64,000 nt of DNA from Dirofilaria immitis (taxonomy: Eukaryota; Nematoda; Chromadorea; Rhabditida; Onchocercidae): assembly GCA_024305405.1 (NCBI GenBank), contig JAKNDB010000103.1:2790001-2854000 (forward strand), given 5' to 3'. A program made the position numbers and the translations under genes. Under the pieces are notes generated by a model. The model had not been told where the DNA came from. It worked only from the letters and a program-made list of their open reading frames with translations, and ran no database searches. This document shows positions 12,364 to 26,160 of the stretch, piece by piece. Each line of letters begins with the position of its first letter. Position 1 is the first letter of the stretch.

Positions 12364-15295
12364 TTAAATTTTATTAATATTTTCAACAATATCATAAATG
12401 GCATTATGTAATCGAATATACGTACGACACTGTTGATAAGTGCCAACTTTGATAGCATTTGTTACGTAAGCAATTGTTAGATTATTTCGATTATCATGAA
12501 TAATCTGTTGACATCCGAAACCTGAATAATCATATGCATTTGTTACCTAAAAAAAAATAATAATAATAATAAAGTATTTCATCAATCAAACGATAAATGA
12601 AAATTTAAAAGTTTCTTCTTATATTTCTCATATTACAATTGAAAAATTCAATTTTTATTTTTTTATTGGCAGTCAAAAGCTTCAAATTTGAAAAAGAAAT
12701 TAAATTTAAGCTTTTAATATAAAATAATTTTAATTTGTAATTATTAAAATTTTATACTTATCGATTGAATTTTTACAACACCTGTTTATGATTGTTGAAA
12801 ATTAGGAAGAGAATGCTTTTTCCAAAATGTTTCATTGTACATATATCCGTGTTATTGTCATAAAATTGATTCAAATGAAATTGTGTTTCAGGTGATAAAA
12901 TTTTATCTTTTAATAACTGTAATATAATTAAGCCTTATAAAATTGAATAGTAAATGTGAACAGAAAAAATTGAATTTATAAAATGCAAGTTAATTTCGAA
13001 ATTTTTGAATGAATTCTCAATTGAAACAATTATTCGCTAGATATTTTAGGTAAAAAAAATTACAAAATTTCATAGTTATTTTCTTAAAATAATCACTTTT
13101 AAATTATTTATAATCAAATAAAATTTTTATTACTTGACGATACTGTAAATTATTAATTATAATTTATGATACTGTAGAATTATCAAACCACATGAAATAT
13201 CTTTGCTAAACTTCTCGCATTACCAAATCCATGATATAATAAATGATGAAAGTTTGGATTGTTAATTTGTAGCGATACGGTTGGATCTAACCATTTTAAA
13301 TTATGCATCACTTTGTATATTATCGAATCCTATAATTTTCCAAAATATTAGTTAAATTAAATTTAAATTGAGAAAATTAGAAAAAAAGGGGTGATTGCAT
13401 CGATATGAATTTAAGCTCATATTTAATGATAAAGTTGATCTTATGTAGAAACTAATTCTATACTGCGATATTAAATAGTCGTAGTTTAACAAATTCAAGT
13501 TTGCCAGTTTCATGTCAAATTTGTTAAAATCAAACTTTTATAGAGCATATACTTTATGTGGAAAAAATCGAAATAATAAAGTCCCTATCAAATGAGGTGT
13601 GTGATAAATTTCGCTGATAATATCAGACCACGAAGGCATTGTTATACGGCTAACTCGATATTCTTCCGTCCAAGGTAAGCCAATCGAATAATCAATTCCT
13701 GAATGTGGGAAAAGATTTTTTTATCACTAAAAAAATATTGAATATTTGAAATTTATATTGAAAATAAATTTTGTTAAATACCAAATTTAGATGCTATTTC
13801 ATCGTCAAAGAATTCTTGTATGCCACGTTTTCGCTTATCAATATGCCGTATCAGTTGATCAATAAGCCAATAAAAGGAAGATCCGTAACATCCGGACTCT
13901 TGAATTGATGGCCATTTTGGTTTCTCATTCTCGAAAATATTTCTATTCGAAAAATTAAGGATAATTCATTTTCAAAATAATTGTTTTTATTTTATTTAAT
14001 AATATAAGAAAAATAAAGTCAATCCTATCATTGATTTATTTTTTCTTCATCGATTTCTACACATTTCGAATTGATTCATTGATTTTTAATTTCGATAGAT
14101 TCCCATAATTCTTTTTTTTCTTTTTTGATTTTTGAATATTTCGAGATGGTTTAATGATTCTCGATTTAACAGAATATTTTCAGGTACCTCATTGCTCGAT
14201 GATTGATTGCAGTTTCCAAATTTAACGGTTTGTCGAAATAAGTCAAACCTGCCTAAGTAAAGTTCTTTTATTAGCAATAATTTAATCTCATTAGTAATAA
14301 ATTATAAGTGAAAGATTCAGATTTTCAAAATATGCATTAATATTAATGTTAATTTTTTACATGATAATATGATACCGTATTTGATAATAACATCCGTATT
14401 GTGATATTAGTTTTGCCATTATTACCAAAATTAGGCCAATGCTTGATAATCAAATCATCATAATTTGCTAATTTCCATTCAACAAGCAATGCAACACTTA
14501 ATACCATTACACCTTTTAAGCATGAAAATGTTGAAGTGATCGTATTCTAAAATTATTAATTAATGAGATTAAGTTGATAATTAAAAATTGATATCTCTTC
14601 TTCATCATATTTCTTAATTATCAATAACAAATCATAAATGATAGAACATTCATTTGTCTATGATGCCATCTTTTACTCTAAAATTCTCTTTATGCATTAA
14701 TTTGCTATCTTATCAACAAAAGAAGTCTCTTTTATTATCTTGATTACTATGCCAAAACTTCGAAGGAAATTTGAAGTTTTTTTAATAAAAATAAAATAAA
14801 CGCTAACCATTTGCCATTTTCTTGCCGCTTGTGTATCCGCATAGCCGCCCCAAATATCAAGAACTTTTTGATCTTTAAAGTAAACAGTTAATGCTGCACC
14901 TCCACGTTCCCAACCGTCAATAAAATTTTTTCTACAATTTTTCAATGATTCAATATTTTATTATTATTTATTGCGTAATCAAATTTCCATTTTATTTTCT
15001 AACTTAATTTCATTAAGTAATCAAATTTCGGATCAATTAATTATCATTCAAATTTTTTTATAATTGAAATTGAAATAATTAGAAACTAAAAATTTTCAAA
15101 CTAAATTTGAAAGCTTATTGTTAATAAATAAGTCCATAACCTGAAAATTTTTGAAACCGTTTGAAATCGATCATCAATCGTATCAGAATCAAAATGCAAT
15201 GGCAGTATCGTATACAAATTTTCATTAATATAATAATAAACAGCATAAATGATAAGAGCAACAGTGATAATGTGAAATCTCCTCGGAAAAGTCAT
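12364..15295 (-). CDS. Beta-lactamase-family serine hydrolase (LACT/EstB-like)
   Basis: Nine exons join in phase with no correction into 425 codons: 15295-15141, 14931-14808, 14546-14376, 14252-14188, 13942-13782, 13698-13553, 13329-13192, 12916-12782, 12546-12364. The family is penicillin-binding-protein-fold serine hydrolases, expanded in nematodes as lact genes; substrates of the worm members are unknown to me. Residues about 9-23 ([11 protein letters not shown]) form a signal anchor. [13 protein letters not shown] and WGGYAD are family signatures. The nucleophile motif SxxK is Ser101-CL-Lys104. A Tyr near 191 (GCYGSSFYW) fits the YxN/YxH position. [11 protein letters not shown] and GFGCQQ match the C-terminal half of the family. 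The usual HPG before YGCQQ reads YSG here, so activity is uncertain. The start was chosen because a pyrimidine-rich AG lies about 10 bp upstream. Confidence 0.9.
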
Positions 15296-15296
15296 A

Positions 15297-15316
15297 CCAA
15301 TAAACTAGATTGCAAA
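15297..15316 (-). promoter_or_regulatory. Candidate 5' (trans-)splice acceptor of the serine hydrolase gene
   Basis: Read on the minus strand, a T-tract followed by GCAATCTAG ends about 10 bp before the chosen ATG at 15295. Nematode mRNAs commonly receive a spliced leader at such a site, but a 5' UTR intron would look the same. Confidence 0.4.
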
Positions 15317-15812
15317 AAAAAAAATGAGACATGAAATGACAGGAAGCATTTGTATTTATAGAAATGTAAACAAATATGCTCATTTTATTTGTTGAAATAT
15401 TATCTTTTCTTGATAATGAAATGCTTCTGCTTTTCTTTTCAAACACATTAGAATTTCATGATATAGCAATTTGTTAAGAAATACTACAGCAGAAAATAAC
15501 AATTGTATTATAGTACAAATATTCATTTGAATTTTGCTCAATATCTTTCGACTGAAAGAATGACAAATAGTAAATAATGATTGTCAAAATAAAAACGGTA
15601 ATTTCGATATTTCGCATTAGCTTATTCCCGATGATTAAGATGGTAAACTCACTGCATGCGTAAGAGATTCAAACAAAATGTAAAAAGGTAACAATGTAAC
15701 AATGTGATAATGTTTTTTTAATTATCAAATATATATATGAGTAAACACGAACAGAATGAGTAAATGATTTCAGTGATAAGAAGGAGAATAAATTCGCAAG
15801 TATGAATTAAGC

Positions 15813-15841
15813 TATAATAATAATAATAATAATAATAATAA
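15813..15841. repeat. (TAA)n microsatellite
   Basis: About nine uninterrupted TAA triplets in intergenic DNA. Confidence 0.85.
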
Positions 15842-16421
15842 TTGCATATTATAATTAATGCATAGGATTATTTATTTTTATAACGGTTTGAAAAAATAAA
15901 CTCAAAATTATTTCAAAATTAATCGGTTTCTTTTGAAAATATCTTTTGATATTTCTGGTAAATCAGAAATAATATTCGAAAAGAATATTTTAAATTTCAA
16001 TTTAGCTGTAATTTGAAAGATATTTCATCATTTGATAATGCGATAGCAATGAAAACATCTTGTTTTTCTACATAAAATGATAGATTAAAGGAATTGATCA
16101 TATCACTGATAATATTTTTCATTGATATTGCATCACAAAATAATTAAGAATATATTCATAGCAATATTTTTAATGATAATTTTACAATACTTACTCGAAC
16201 ACTTCGAAAAAGAAATATTTTTTATTTCATAAAATTTTTGTTTCCTTTTATCCAATTTTTATTTTTTACATTACACAATATTACGCACACATTTCAGATG
16301 TTCCATCAAAAAGTGATAAAGAAATTTTTTTATACCTGTCGGAAGGAATCAAAAGAGATAGTAATAAGGTAAACAGTTAAAGAATTCATTATAAAAAAAT
16401 CAGCTCCGAAATAGAGGGCAT

Positions 16422-16439
16422 ATCACCATATATGGTGAT
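16422..16439. repeat. 18-bp perfect palindrome
   Basis: ATCACCATATATGGTGAT equals its own reverse complement. It lies about 1.1 kb upstream of the hydrolase start, just before two copies of TTGTACAAAGG. Function is unknown; a dimeric factor-binding site is possible. Confidence 0.7.
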
Positions 16440-18253
16440 GAGTCAGTTGTTCAATATTTAGATTGTACAAAGGATATATTTCTTTCTTGTACAAAGGTTC
16501 TCACATCTGTCAGTTAAACTATCGTATTTACAAATCTCACATATAACAGTGAGAAAGCTTTTAAATTACAATTGAGAGAATAGTGCTGCTTCTGGTAACA
16601 TTATTCCCGTGCAATTTTCTCTTGAATAAAATACTAATTCTGTCACTTCTCATGTAATTTACATAATATTGTAAGTTTAACCCATGTATTGGCAATATAT
16701 ATTTATTCTTAAGATCCATCCTACGGAATCTACTTTTATCATAAATTATTCCTTTTCCTTGTTGTAATTTATTTAATCATTTCTGTTTTATTCTCTATAT
16801 AATATTACCAAATTTTACCGTATTTTATTGTACAGTAATCCAACTACTGAATAAATATTTTCCGTCCAATTCCTCACGACAACTAACAACGAAGCAAATT
16901 TTTCTTACAATATCATTTAAATAATTTAAAAATGAAATATTCAATGAATAAAACGAACAAAATTTTTACTTCTTATTATTTAAATTTTTTGTGAAAAAAA
17001 TATAAAACATTAAAGTTTTGCAATGATTGAAAAAATAAATAAATAATTTCCAAATTAGAGGAATATATAAATTGTCCAATTTATCATTGACAAGCATTAA
17101 TTAGTAAAGTTTTCAATTAAGCTATTAATTTATTTGTAATAAAACGAATAATTTTAATAACCACCATATTCATTCATATTGCAAAAATATGGTTTACTCT
17201 TTTTAACGTTTGAATTTATTTTAATTGAAAAAAGCCAAGTATAATATTTTTTAATTGAATTTAATTTAAATGATGGATAAAATAATCGAATAAAATTATC
17301 AATCGATATCATTAATAGTATCGTTCATACTTTTAAAGGAAAAGTTAGTTGTTCGTTGATCGTAACAATTGATATATGAATATGGAATGCGTGACCATGT
17401 AAAACTTTGAATCTATTTTTGTTTCCACAAATTTTCATTTTAATTTTATATTTCCATTACAAGATTTATTTGATAAGTCATTTTCAATTTCTTTTACGTT
17501 TTTATTTATATGATGATATGATGAGATTTTTCAATCCGGAAAAACATTATTTTTACTTTTTAAATGAATTCGATTAGTATGTTGAAAATGTAATTTGCAT
17601 TTGTACTTGGCATTTTTGTTTGTATTTTATTAAAAATTAATCGATCCGATAGTTCAAATTTCATTCTTCAAAAACATATTTTAAAAATTGTTTCGAATTC
17701 CGTTTTTTTTCGAGATGATAATTTTAGAAGAATATATTATCTTTTGTTGTAGAAATAAGACAAATTAATATAGTAGACTGGAATCTGGTATTACAAATTA
17801 TATTTCTATTTTTATCATATCATACTCATAAATGATTATAAGTCGATTATCTTTGCATTTTTTCCCAGTGATATCGGAATATGAAGTAAGTCTCAAAACG
17901 ATATATTGATCAGTCGAAACATAATAGTAAATCTCGAAACGAGATATTCATCAGTCTTGCTAAACCGATTTTGATTTATTTGGTGCAATGCAATAAACTG
18001 CAATAAATACATTTCACAAGAGACTTTATCATATCATTTTTATATTTTTAAACTTTACAACTTAAATACTCAATTTTTCAAAGACTTTATGAATTCGAAT
18101 TAAACTGTTTGAATTGGTTAAACTCCTAATTATATTTGGTATTTTTATCAAAATCCTATCAAGCTTAGCCAAAAAAAGCGAAATTAAAAAAATCAGCTGC
18201 TGATATCTTGAATTTCAAATAGAAATTTCAGGTTTGAAGATTTTCCTAATTAT

Positions 18254-18311
18254 ATTTGGCATATTTTGCATTATGTATTCTCCTATTTGGCATATTTTGC
18301 ATTATGTATTC
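18254..18311. repeat. 27-bp direct duplication
   Basis: Two identical 27-bp copies (ATTTGGCATATTTTGC...GTATTC) at 18254-18280 and 18285-18311, separated by 4 bp. It lies in noncoding DNA. Confidence 0.85.
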
Positions 18312-20328
18312 ACCAATTATCAGAAATAAAGTTAAATTAAAAAAATCGATTACTACCTTTTTTTAATTTTGAATAATAATTTTAGGATGAAAATGAATCG
18401 AAAATAATTTCAAAAAAGAATGTTATTTCAGATTCAAAAATAAAAAAGCTACCGGTGCGTTAGAAAAGGCATTAAAATTATACGAATAAAAATTATAAAA
18501 ATCAACAGTAATTATAGATGAATTAGATAATAGCCCAATTTGGATCAAATCAAATTTTTTCCTTTCATAAATGCTCCTTCATATCAGTTATTATTAATTG
18601 AAAAATGAAAAAATAAAAATGGCTTTCATTTTAATTTATGCTATTAAAAGTTTATTTCAACAATTATCACCAAGAAAAAAATTTCAATTTTTAATTATCG
18701 AAGCTTTTTGCTATTTGTATTAGAATGAATGAAATAATCCCGACCAGTATTGATCACATTTTCGAAAATAAGAGTGTATATAGATGGACATATCGATCTT
18801 AATGAAAATAACTAAAAAAATCGAAAAAAGCAGGGTATTTTAAGAAAACAATAACAAATGAGATATTATTTGAATTTATGAAACTTCAATTAGAGAACTT
18901 AATATAAGTATACAAACAAGATTTTACGAATAAAATTTTTAAATTAAAATATTCTTACTAACATTTCCAACACTTAATGAAGAATTTACCAAGCATTGGT
19001 GACTTCAGTTTGCTTATATCTCTATGTTTGTTATTGGGTAGAAATTTTACCAATAAAAACATCTCAATTTAAAAACTGATTTTTTCTCCTTGAAAAAATA
19101 AGAATTAGTAATCTTAAAAAGTTAGTTTGTTTATAATTTTAAAAAGTTAGTTTGTTTAATTTTATGACTTCAAAATTAAAGCACATTACGATTGCAACAG
19201 AAAAAAATAATGCAGAAGAATTCAGCAGTCCTAATAAGCAGTCGTTTTCATACTAAAAACATTATTAATAAATGTGAGCAATTGTCAAAACTGATATAGG
19301 AGATTGTTTTGAAGTATTAAATAAACGGAAATTATTAAATGTTGTAAAGAATATAGCACCAGATGTTTTAATATAAACTTTTAAGCGGCCATAAAAACAA
19401 TGCTCTAAAAATACTTGACCATTAAATGTAGTGATTTATTGGCATTTAAGTATTTTCGAAACTATCCTTCTATCATAAACATATCACATGAAAGGCAATA
19501 TAATTGCAGCTTTGGTCAAAAAGAAAAACAATTCCAATAAATCTTTAAAAAAATAAAGAGAAGTTATAATCGGTTTTCCAGAATTGCTCTAACTAGTTGC
19601 ATGCAACAAATCATAGACTACACAAGCAACCCCGAGAAAATGAAGGAAAAAATATTTAGAAAAATCAGGAGCAGTATAATTTTTTTAACCCGGTAATGAC
19701 AATTTCAAGAATAGTCCAGCTAGACTACCAAGATAATACGATGATTTTTCAAAGAAAATTCGAAAATTCTTTGTTTATTTGTTAATAAATTTTTGTATTT
19801 GAAAGCATTGCAAAGTTAATTAATCTGGAGATCAAAATATCGAATAATATTAAATCGGTTTGGGATTAATTTGCAAAACTTCAAATATTAAATGAAAAAG
19901 AAAGGCAATAATAAATAATCCTTCAACCTTATTTCTTTTAATTACTGAAACTCTGAGAATGACCATTAAAAACAATAAGTTATAACTTTGATATTTCAAA
20001 AATAATGAAAGAATTAACAAAAGAAAGAGCAGTAAAATTCAAATAAACCTAATTAAGAAATAAAGAAAATCAACAAAAGACACCGAACAATGAAAACTTT
20101 TGAATTGTAGAAAAGAAAGTCCATGAATATTTTTGACAAAAGTTCGAGTATAAGAAAAATGAAAGCTACAGGACAGGAGAAAATTCAAAATTATTTAAGA
20201 AAAAGTTTGAGAATTAGAATTCAGCCTAAGGATTTTTATAATCAGTTTCCAGACATAAGAAAGACATGTAATATGTATTAATTTGTTCATTAATTTAATG
20301 GAAAATATTCCTAGCCATGATAAATAGA

Positions 20329-23300
20329 TTACACATCAGAAAAATTCCATGACCACAGCAATCGTAAAGCGGCAAACCGTTGTTCAAATGGCACTGACAT
20401 ATCACGACATGAAGCCAAGTATCGATTTGATTTTGTCCAAAATTTACCATATAGCTGATAAATGAGCTTATCGCAAAATACCTGAAAAACTCTTAATTTG
20501 CTTTAACTTGGACTTTTAATTATATTAACTTGTTAATCGATTTCAATTTTATTAGTGACCATCTATTTTTGTGGATGAAGGATAATGGATACCTTGCAAT
20601 GTACACAAAATTTAGCATTTTAAAATATAAAAAAGCGGATTCTGAAACTACCACGAAATTTATCTCAACTTCCTTATTCGATATCAACAGCTAAGGTGTG
20701 ATTTTTTTTTTGATATGAAATGAACAATGAAAAGAAATAAAAATAAATAGCAAAATAATCTTTTTCTTCCCAAATCTTATCTTTTTTTTCCTAAGCTATC
20801 TTTGTTCTTGCAGCAAAAATAGACGTATCTTATGACGCAGAATAATTTGTTTTAGTGTTCGAAAAAGATTGTAGTAGAAATGTCATAGTAACAGTTGCGT
20901 TATTTCTTAAATAAATTTTATCACGGATTCTTCTTTTGTTTTCTCTTTTTACATTTAAAATGAACTATTATGATTTTGTATAAAGATTTGAAGGGCTAAT
21001 TACCATGATCAAAACAAGACGAAAGTGTGGGCTATAAATTCCACCAAAAAAAAATCAAAAGAAAATTTGGTAATTGTACACATTTTCCTATGTTTAAACG
21101 AATGATTAAAAAGATAAATAAATTAAGATCTCGATCTCTATAAAAATTGGAAATAATAAATTTGGCAAGTAATTAATAGCTGGATTCATAAGTTCACCAT
21201 TAACTACTCATTTGAAACTCAACATGGTCTTTCAGCATTCTATCTACTATATAATTTTTCTCACTGACTTATAGTACTTAAAATGATAAGAGGTCTAATT
21301 GAAAGAAGTTGAATTTAAAAAAAACACTCTGAACTTTCAATAACAAACTGCAATCTCATTCATTTTGATGGAACAAAGAAAAAAAATAATAAACAGAGAA
21401 AAATATAAAACAGCATATGGAAATATACTTCTAAATTACTATTTGTCCGATCGGTACAGAATCCCGTTTCATTATTGCATTTAGCATGACAATCAAAATA
21501 ATGGCAATCCGTATCCTGCTGACATATTCGGTTAGTCAGCACGGCTTTCAGACGTGATTTGGTATACAGCATATCTGCATCCATTACCATGAATCTGAAT
21601 AATCATCAAATTAAAAAAATTATTCAATTTCCATTAAATATAAATATAAAAAAAAACGATATGATGTGAAACGATATGATGTAATTCAATCTCAATTTTT
21701 TGATTTCATGTTTTAAATGAAAACTAGAGTAAAGATCAGATGTTGTTAGAAAGTAAAGCTGGAAAATACAAATCTATTTGATTTGAGCTGTGCCAATCAG
21801 AAATAAAAATTTAAGCTGTTTCGAATAAGGAGCTTGAGGAACACAAACTAAGTTCAAGAAAGGTTTGAGAAATATAAAAAGAATTCCAGAAAATGAAGTC
21901 ATAGATTTTGTTTTCAAACATATACACCTCAATATAGCATGCAAGAAATTTTACAGAAAATAGAAATTGAAGAATTTTTAAATATAAACTAACCTCTTCG
22001 GATAATCAGTAGCAAGTCCAAGATTATCAAATTTTACATCACACCACTGCAATGGTTCGTTCAAAAACTCATCGAACAATTTTAGAGTCCCCATTAGATG
22101 GAGTAATATTTTAGCTTTCAAATTCATATAATAACCCTTCATATGGAATGGAACCAATGTTTCTACGTGGTAGAAATGTCCACATGTGCCAATGATCTAG
22201 AATATGTGTAGTTGTTAAAATATACAAAAATTTAGCTTTTTCTCCACGTCTAACTGATTAAGTTCTTCAAGAAGCTCATATTTCGGATATTTTTTTCGTC
22301 TCCAATACTTTACTGAAAACAATCAGAACGTTATTTCTTACTCGCTTAGAACATGAAGTATTTCAATTTAAAAAAATCACACATATATTAAAGATCAAAA
22401 ATCTTATACAGAAAATCTCGGCCCAAAATGAAGCTTTGTATAAAATGATTCATTATACCTTCGGTGTAACACGCGTAAGGGTAGGACCCGAAAAGTAATG
22501 TATTCATCCTGAGAAAGAAGTGCCCACAAACTTCGACGATCAGCTTCAGACAACGATTTACGCCCTTTGCGGACATACATTGGCCAGAGAGTTTCAATTA
22601 GATGATGTTTATAATGTGCTGGCCAACCTAACCTGAGGTTATAATTAACTATACCAAGAATCTGAAAGCAAAGAATTGTGGGAAGTAGTACATACAGTGA
22701 AGAAAGAAGTAAAAATATAACTAGAATAGAACTAGTTTAAAATATAATTTTACTAAATTTAAAGGTATCCATATTCTCTCTTACAAAAGAATCCACTCAA
22801 TGCTTGGCTTTCGTAATTCGAATTTGTTATTTTTTCAACTAAAGTGTTCGATTCACTCACTACAGCGATTTATTTACCTCTAATTCTCTCTTTTAGAATT
22901 TCCAGAAGTTTCGTTATCATGGAAAAATTGGCTAATAGAGAAAACAAGAGATCTAATTCCATTCACTTTGAATTATTGAAAATTTCAAAACTAATTCAGA
23001 AAAATTAAATTAAAAACTTACGGCATCGAAAAACAGGCTTTCATTAAGCCGTGGGTCCAAATGTTCAAATTCATCAATATTTGGATGCTGACTTTTAAGG
23101 ACAACCTCTTGTCCACCATCCTTGATCGTAATAACAACTTTATTTCCTTGATAAATATCCAAAATATTCCATTTTTATGATAACATAAACGGTTACACAA
23201 ATCACCGCTCACTTTGTGCTGTGCATAAGCTTTGCATAAATCTAGCAAAATTTTATGCGCCCTAAAATTAATAAAATCCTCAAATCTCACAAGAATCATG

Positions 23301-25217
23301 AAATTCATTTATGTTGAAATTAGAACTGCTCAACGCGCGAATAAGCTGAAAGAACACTGCCACATATTAATTGATAATTGCGAACAAATCACTGATGAAT
23401 AAAAAGTTGGTGGCAAGTCTACTCCAAAATGATCATAAATCTCGAAGTTGATTTCGCGAATGGATATAACTGAAGTTTTTAGTACGGAATACGAATAAAT
23501 TATGGTAATAAATCTAAAATTTAGATAAAAGTAGGGATTTCGCTAACCGTGAATGATTACTCGAAACTACTGTTGGAGCGACAGCTGTTTGCACAATTGT
23601 ACTGCTATTCCAGTCTGCAATATTTAAAAATTGCTAACCATAAACAAAAATTGATAATTCGGTAGCAGAAAAAAATCAAGTTTAAGCAAAATGGAGAAAA
23701 AATAAAAAGCAAAAAAAGAGAGCAAATATCAGAAATTAGAGAATAAGATTCTCAACAGCAAATCATTTGATATTTGAACTTTGAGATATTTAAAACAAAA
23801 TGAAATAACGAAAAAAAACTATTAAATCAGCTAATTGATAAAAAAGCAATTAACTTACTTGAATATATCAAATATAATGTTAGTAATGAAAAGAGAAAAG
23901 CCATAATGCGGCCCAATTTTGAACAGAGGAACAATCGAACAGTATAGAATCCGAGATTACTAGAGCTGAAAGCAGAATGAAAACTATAAAACAACAGAAA
24001 AAATTTTCAAAAAAATGCTAATTCAATAGCTATAGCATGATTGAAAGAAGAGGATAAAAAATGAATTAAAAACTAATAGTAAAGTATCACGCAAAATATA
24101 TAACATAATTGAATGACTAAAGCAGATGTGTGACGTTTGAAAAATAAAATAATACCCACTATATTGAATGCCATTTTTCTGGATCGACATAAGAAGAAAA
24201 TATTAAGGCTATAGCTTCATATTTCTATATAAGCATATTGACAACTCAGTCTTATCATATAATAGATTAAATAGAAGCTTTTGACAAGTGCAAATCTAAT
24301 ACTATTAAAGCTAAAAATGGAATGGATATATATCTGGAAAACATCTTATAGTTTACTAGACATAATAAAATTAAAATAAAAAATAGGATGAGTAATTAAG
24401 ATGGAAAAGAGGATATAGCGCAGAAATGAATTTCGAAAATAAATAATTAAATTCAAAATTTTCTAACAAACAATTTAAAATACTATTGTTAAAGGCATTT
24501 ATTTCAGCATCGATGAATATTTATATAAATGAATAAAGTAAACAAATGAGTCAAACAAGCACATAACAAATTCTATTCATTTAACATAACAATCGGGTTA
24601 CAGCTAATGATGTATTGAAGAGAAAGAGGATGGTATGAATGCAAACCGATTCTCTCATAATTATCAGATATCAAAAGTCAGACTTTTTATCAGTATATTT
24701 TTGTTAAAAATTTCTTATTGGAATAAAGGTTTATCCGTTTTTATCTCACATAAATTTAATCCAGATAAATCAGGTGAAAATATTTCGGAAACAAATATAC
24801 CATTAACTCCATCAGCGGAAACTAAAGTTCATAATTGATAGATAAAGTATATGTTTCAGGTTATCGATAAACAAAAATGGAATTTAATAGAAGCAAAAAG
24901 AATAATGAATTTATAAAGAAAAAAATCAACGCTATTGAATAAAATTAGCTTAAATTTGGCTTTTTAGAAAAACATTCAAAATATAAGCTAAAAAATTAAA
25001 ATTTTGCAAAATTATAATTTGATGAAAATTCGTCTAAAAAGAAAGACGAAGCTAAGGATATCATTATTTGATTAAAATAAAATCTAAAATCTAACCTTGT
25101 CCGTAAACAGCTGCAACAATCGCATAATTCATCATCGCTGTCATCTTCAGTGAATCCATTCTGTATGTATAGTATATTCGATGAAGTTTCCGGATATTCC
25201 ATTATCGTTCCCGACAT
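20329..25217 (-). CDS. DIPK1/FAM69-family ER transmembrane kinase-like protein
   Basis: Eight exons: 25217-25096, 23965-23859, 23614-23548, 23261-23022, 22661-22459, 22196-21994, 21594-21429, 20481-20329; about 420 aa, close to vertebrate DIPK1 (about 430). The family comprises cysteine-rich type II ER membrane proteins with a divergent kinase fold and unsettled substrates. An acidic, CDCCSC-bearing cytoplasmic N-terminus precedes a TM helix (about residues 61-75, IMAFLFSLLTLYLIY). The lumenal part shows LCKAYAQHKVSGDLCNRLC, EVVLKS (candidate ATP lysine), IIGTCGHFY, WCDVKFDNLG, the DFG-like FMVMDADML, and DTDCHYFDCHAKC. Two exons need one extra base to stay in frame: exon 4 in the T5 run at 23172-23176 (A5 on the coding strand), and exon 5 at 22487-22494, where correction gives TPKIIGTCG as in the family. 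I read these as assembly errors rather than pseudogene lesions. Confidence 0.87.
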
Positions 25218-25535
25218 TATGTCTCTTTACTTTCTTCATTTATCATATACAAATAATAATTTCATATTTCATTTATCCAACCATTTATAAAAGTATGCGA
25301 TATTCTTAAATTTTTAGTATTATGCAAAAGTAATCTTTCAGATTTTAATTATTGAAATTTTTGATTCGTGCATGTAATTGTATACGATATTATATATGCA
25401 AATATATACGCATTAAACGTACGTATATATGTGAATGCTTGTATACTTGTATGCGTATTTACGTGCGTATATAAATTTGTGCGTGTTTAATTACTATGTA
25501 AAATGAACAAGAAGAGCTTGTCTTGACTTAAACTT

Positions 25536-25543
25536 TTACGTCA
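25536..25543. promoter_or_regulatory. CRE-like TTACGTCA motif
   Basis: TTACGTCA matches the core recognised by bZIP factors of the CREB/ATF type. It lies 319 bp from the DIPK1 start and about 640 bp from the MEAF6 start. Motif occurrence alone does not prove function. Confidence 0.3.
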
Positions 25544-26144
25544 TAGAATGTGACATCTCAAATCAAAGTTGAACTTCTATCCCAGATTCTTCGACATGTC
25601 AATGCACACCAAATAACAATGAGTTTTCGCTACTCGAGTATTAACCGTTGAACTTTCGAAGCTTCGCTAATTACAGATGTTTTTGTACCATAGCTAACTA
25701 ATTGGGCCTCTCCACAATACGCATATTATTTTCCTTTTGTTCTAATCTTTTCCTAGCTCTGTTCGCAATTATGTCTTTTTATTCAGACAAACTTTTTGCT
25801 TTCCATTAACTATTATTAAAGCTTTTTAATCCGATTTTTCATTAAGTACTGATAAATGTTTTTATTCTTTTATTACATGATATTTTGAAAATTTCATCAT
25901 TATCTACTTTCTCCCCTTTTAGTAGTATTTTTTTCACTCTAAATCTTTTATTGATATATGTTTTCAATATTGTCAATATTGAATTTTCCAGACAAAACAT
26001 TTTATTTTTTTCGAAGCGATTTTTACTTAAGGAAAGAAATCATAATATGATTTAGTAGAAGGACATATATATTACACATTCGATACATTCGCTTTTGTTT
26101 ATAAGTTCCCGTATCTTGTAATGCTATAGTTCCGGAATTCTGTT

Positions 26145-26160
26145 TATGTATCCTTTCAGG
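26145..26160 (+). promoter_or_regulatory. Candidate (trans-)splice acceptor upstream of MEAF6
   Basis: TATCCTTTCAG ends at 26159, 18 bp before the MEAF6 ATG. It fits the nematode 3' splice consensus, with no coding exon upstream on this strand, so a spliced-leader addition site is plausible. Confidence 0.5.

Larger units (their letters stand above)
15317..20328. other. Intergenic region between two minus-strand genes
   Basis: I see no supported gene in this 5-kb stretch. It holds a (TAA)n tract near 15813, an 18-bp palindrome at 16422, a 27-bp duplication near 18254 and long A-rich stretches. From about 18380 to 20330 the plus strand is markedly A-rich, as are the introns of the neighbouring minus-strand genes. 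This part may therefore be transcribed as 3' UTR of the DIPK1 gene or as upstream intron of the hydrolase gene. No open frame above about 60 codons and no transposon ends were found. Confidence 0.5.

Noticed and set aside
18380..20328. A decayed transposon in the A-rich stretch between the hydrolase and DIPK1 genes
   Set aside because: No terminal repeats, target-site duplication or transposase-like frame could be seen. The A-richness is explained equally well by minus-strand intron or UTR composition.
22197..22459. A 4-nt microexon (TAAA between TTTTCAG and GTATTG, near 22318) to rescue the DIPK1 exon 5-6 phase
   Set aside because: One missing base at 22487-22494 gives TPKIIGTCG, which fits the family in both length and sequence, so the microexon is unnecessary.
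24635..24838. 67-codon plus-strand open frame inside DIPK1 intron 1
   Set aside because: Composition is less repetitive than other chance frames, but there is no homology I can name, no partner exon and no splice support.
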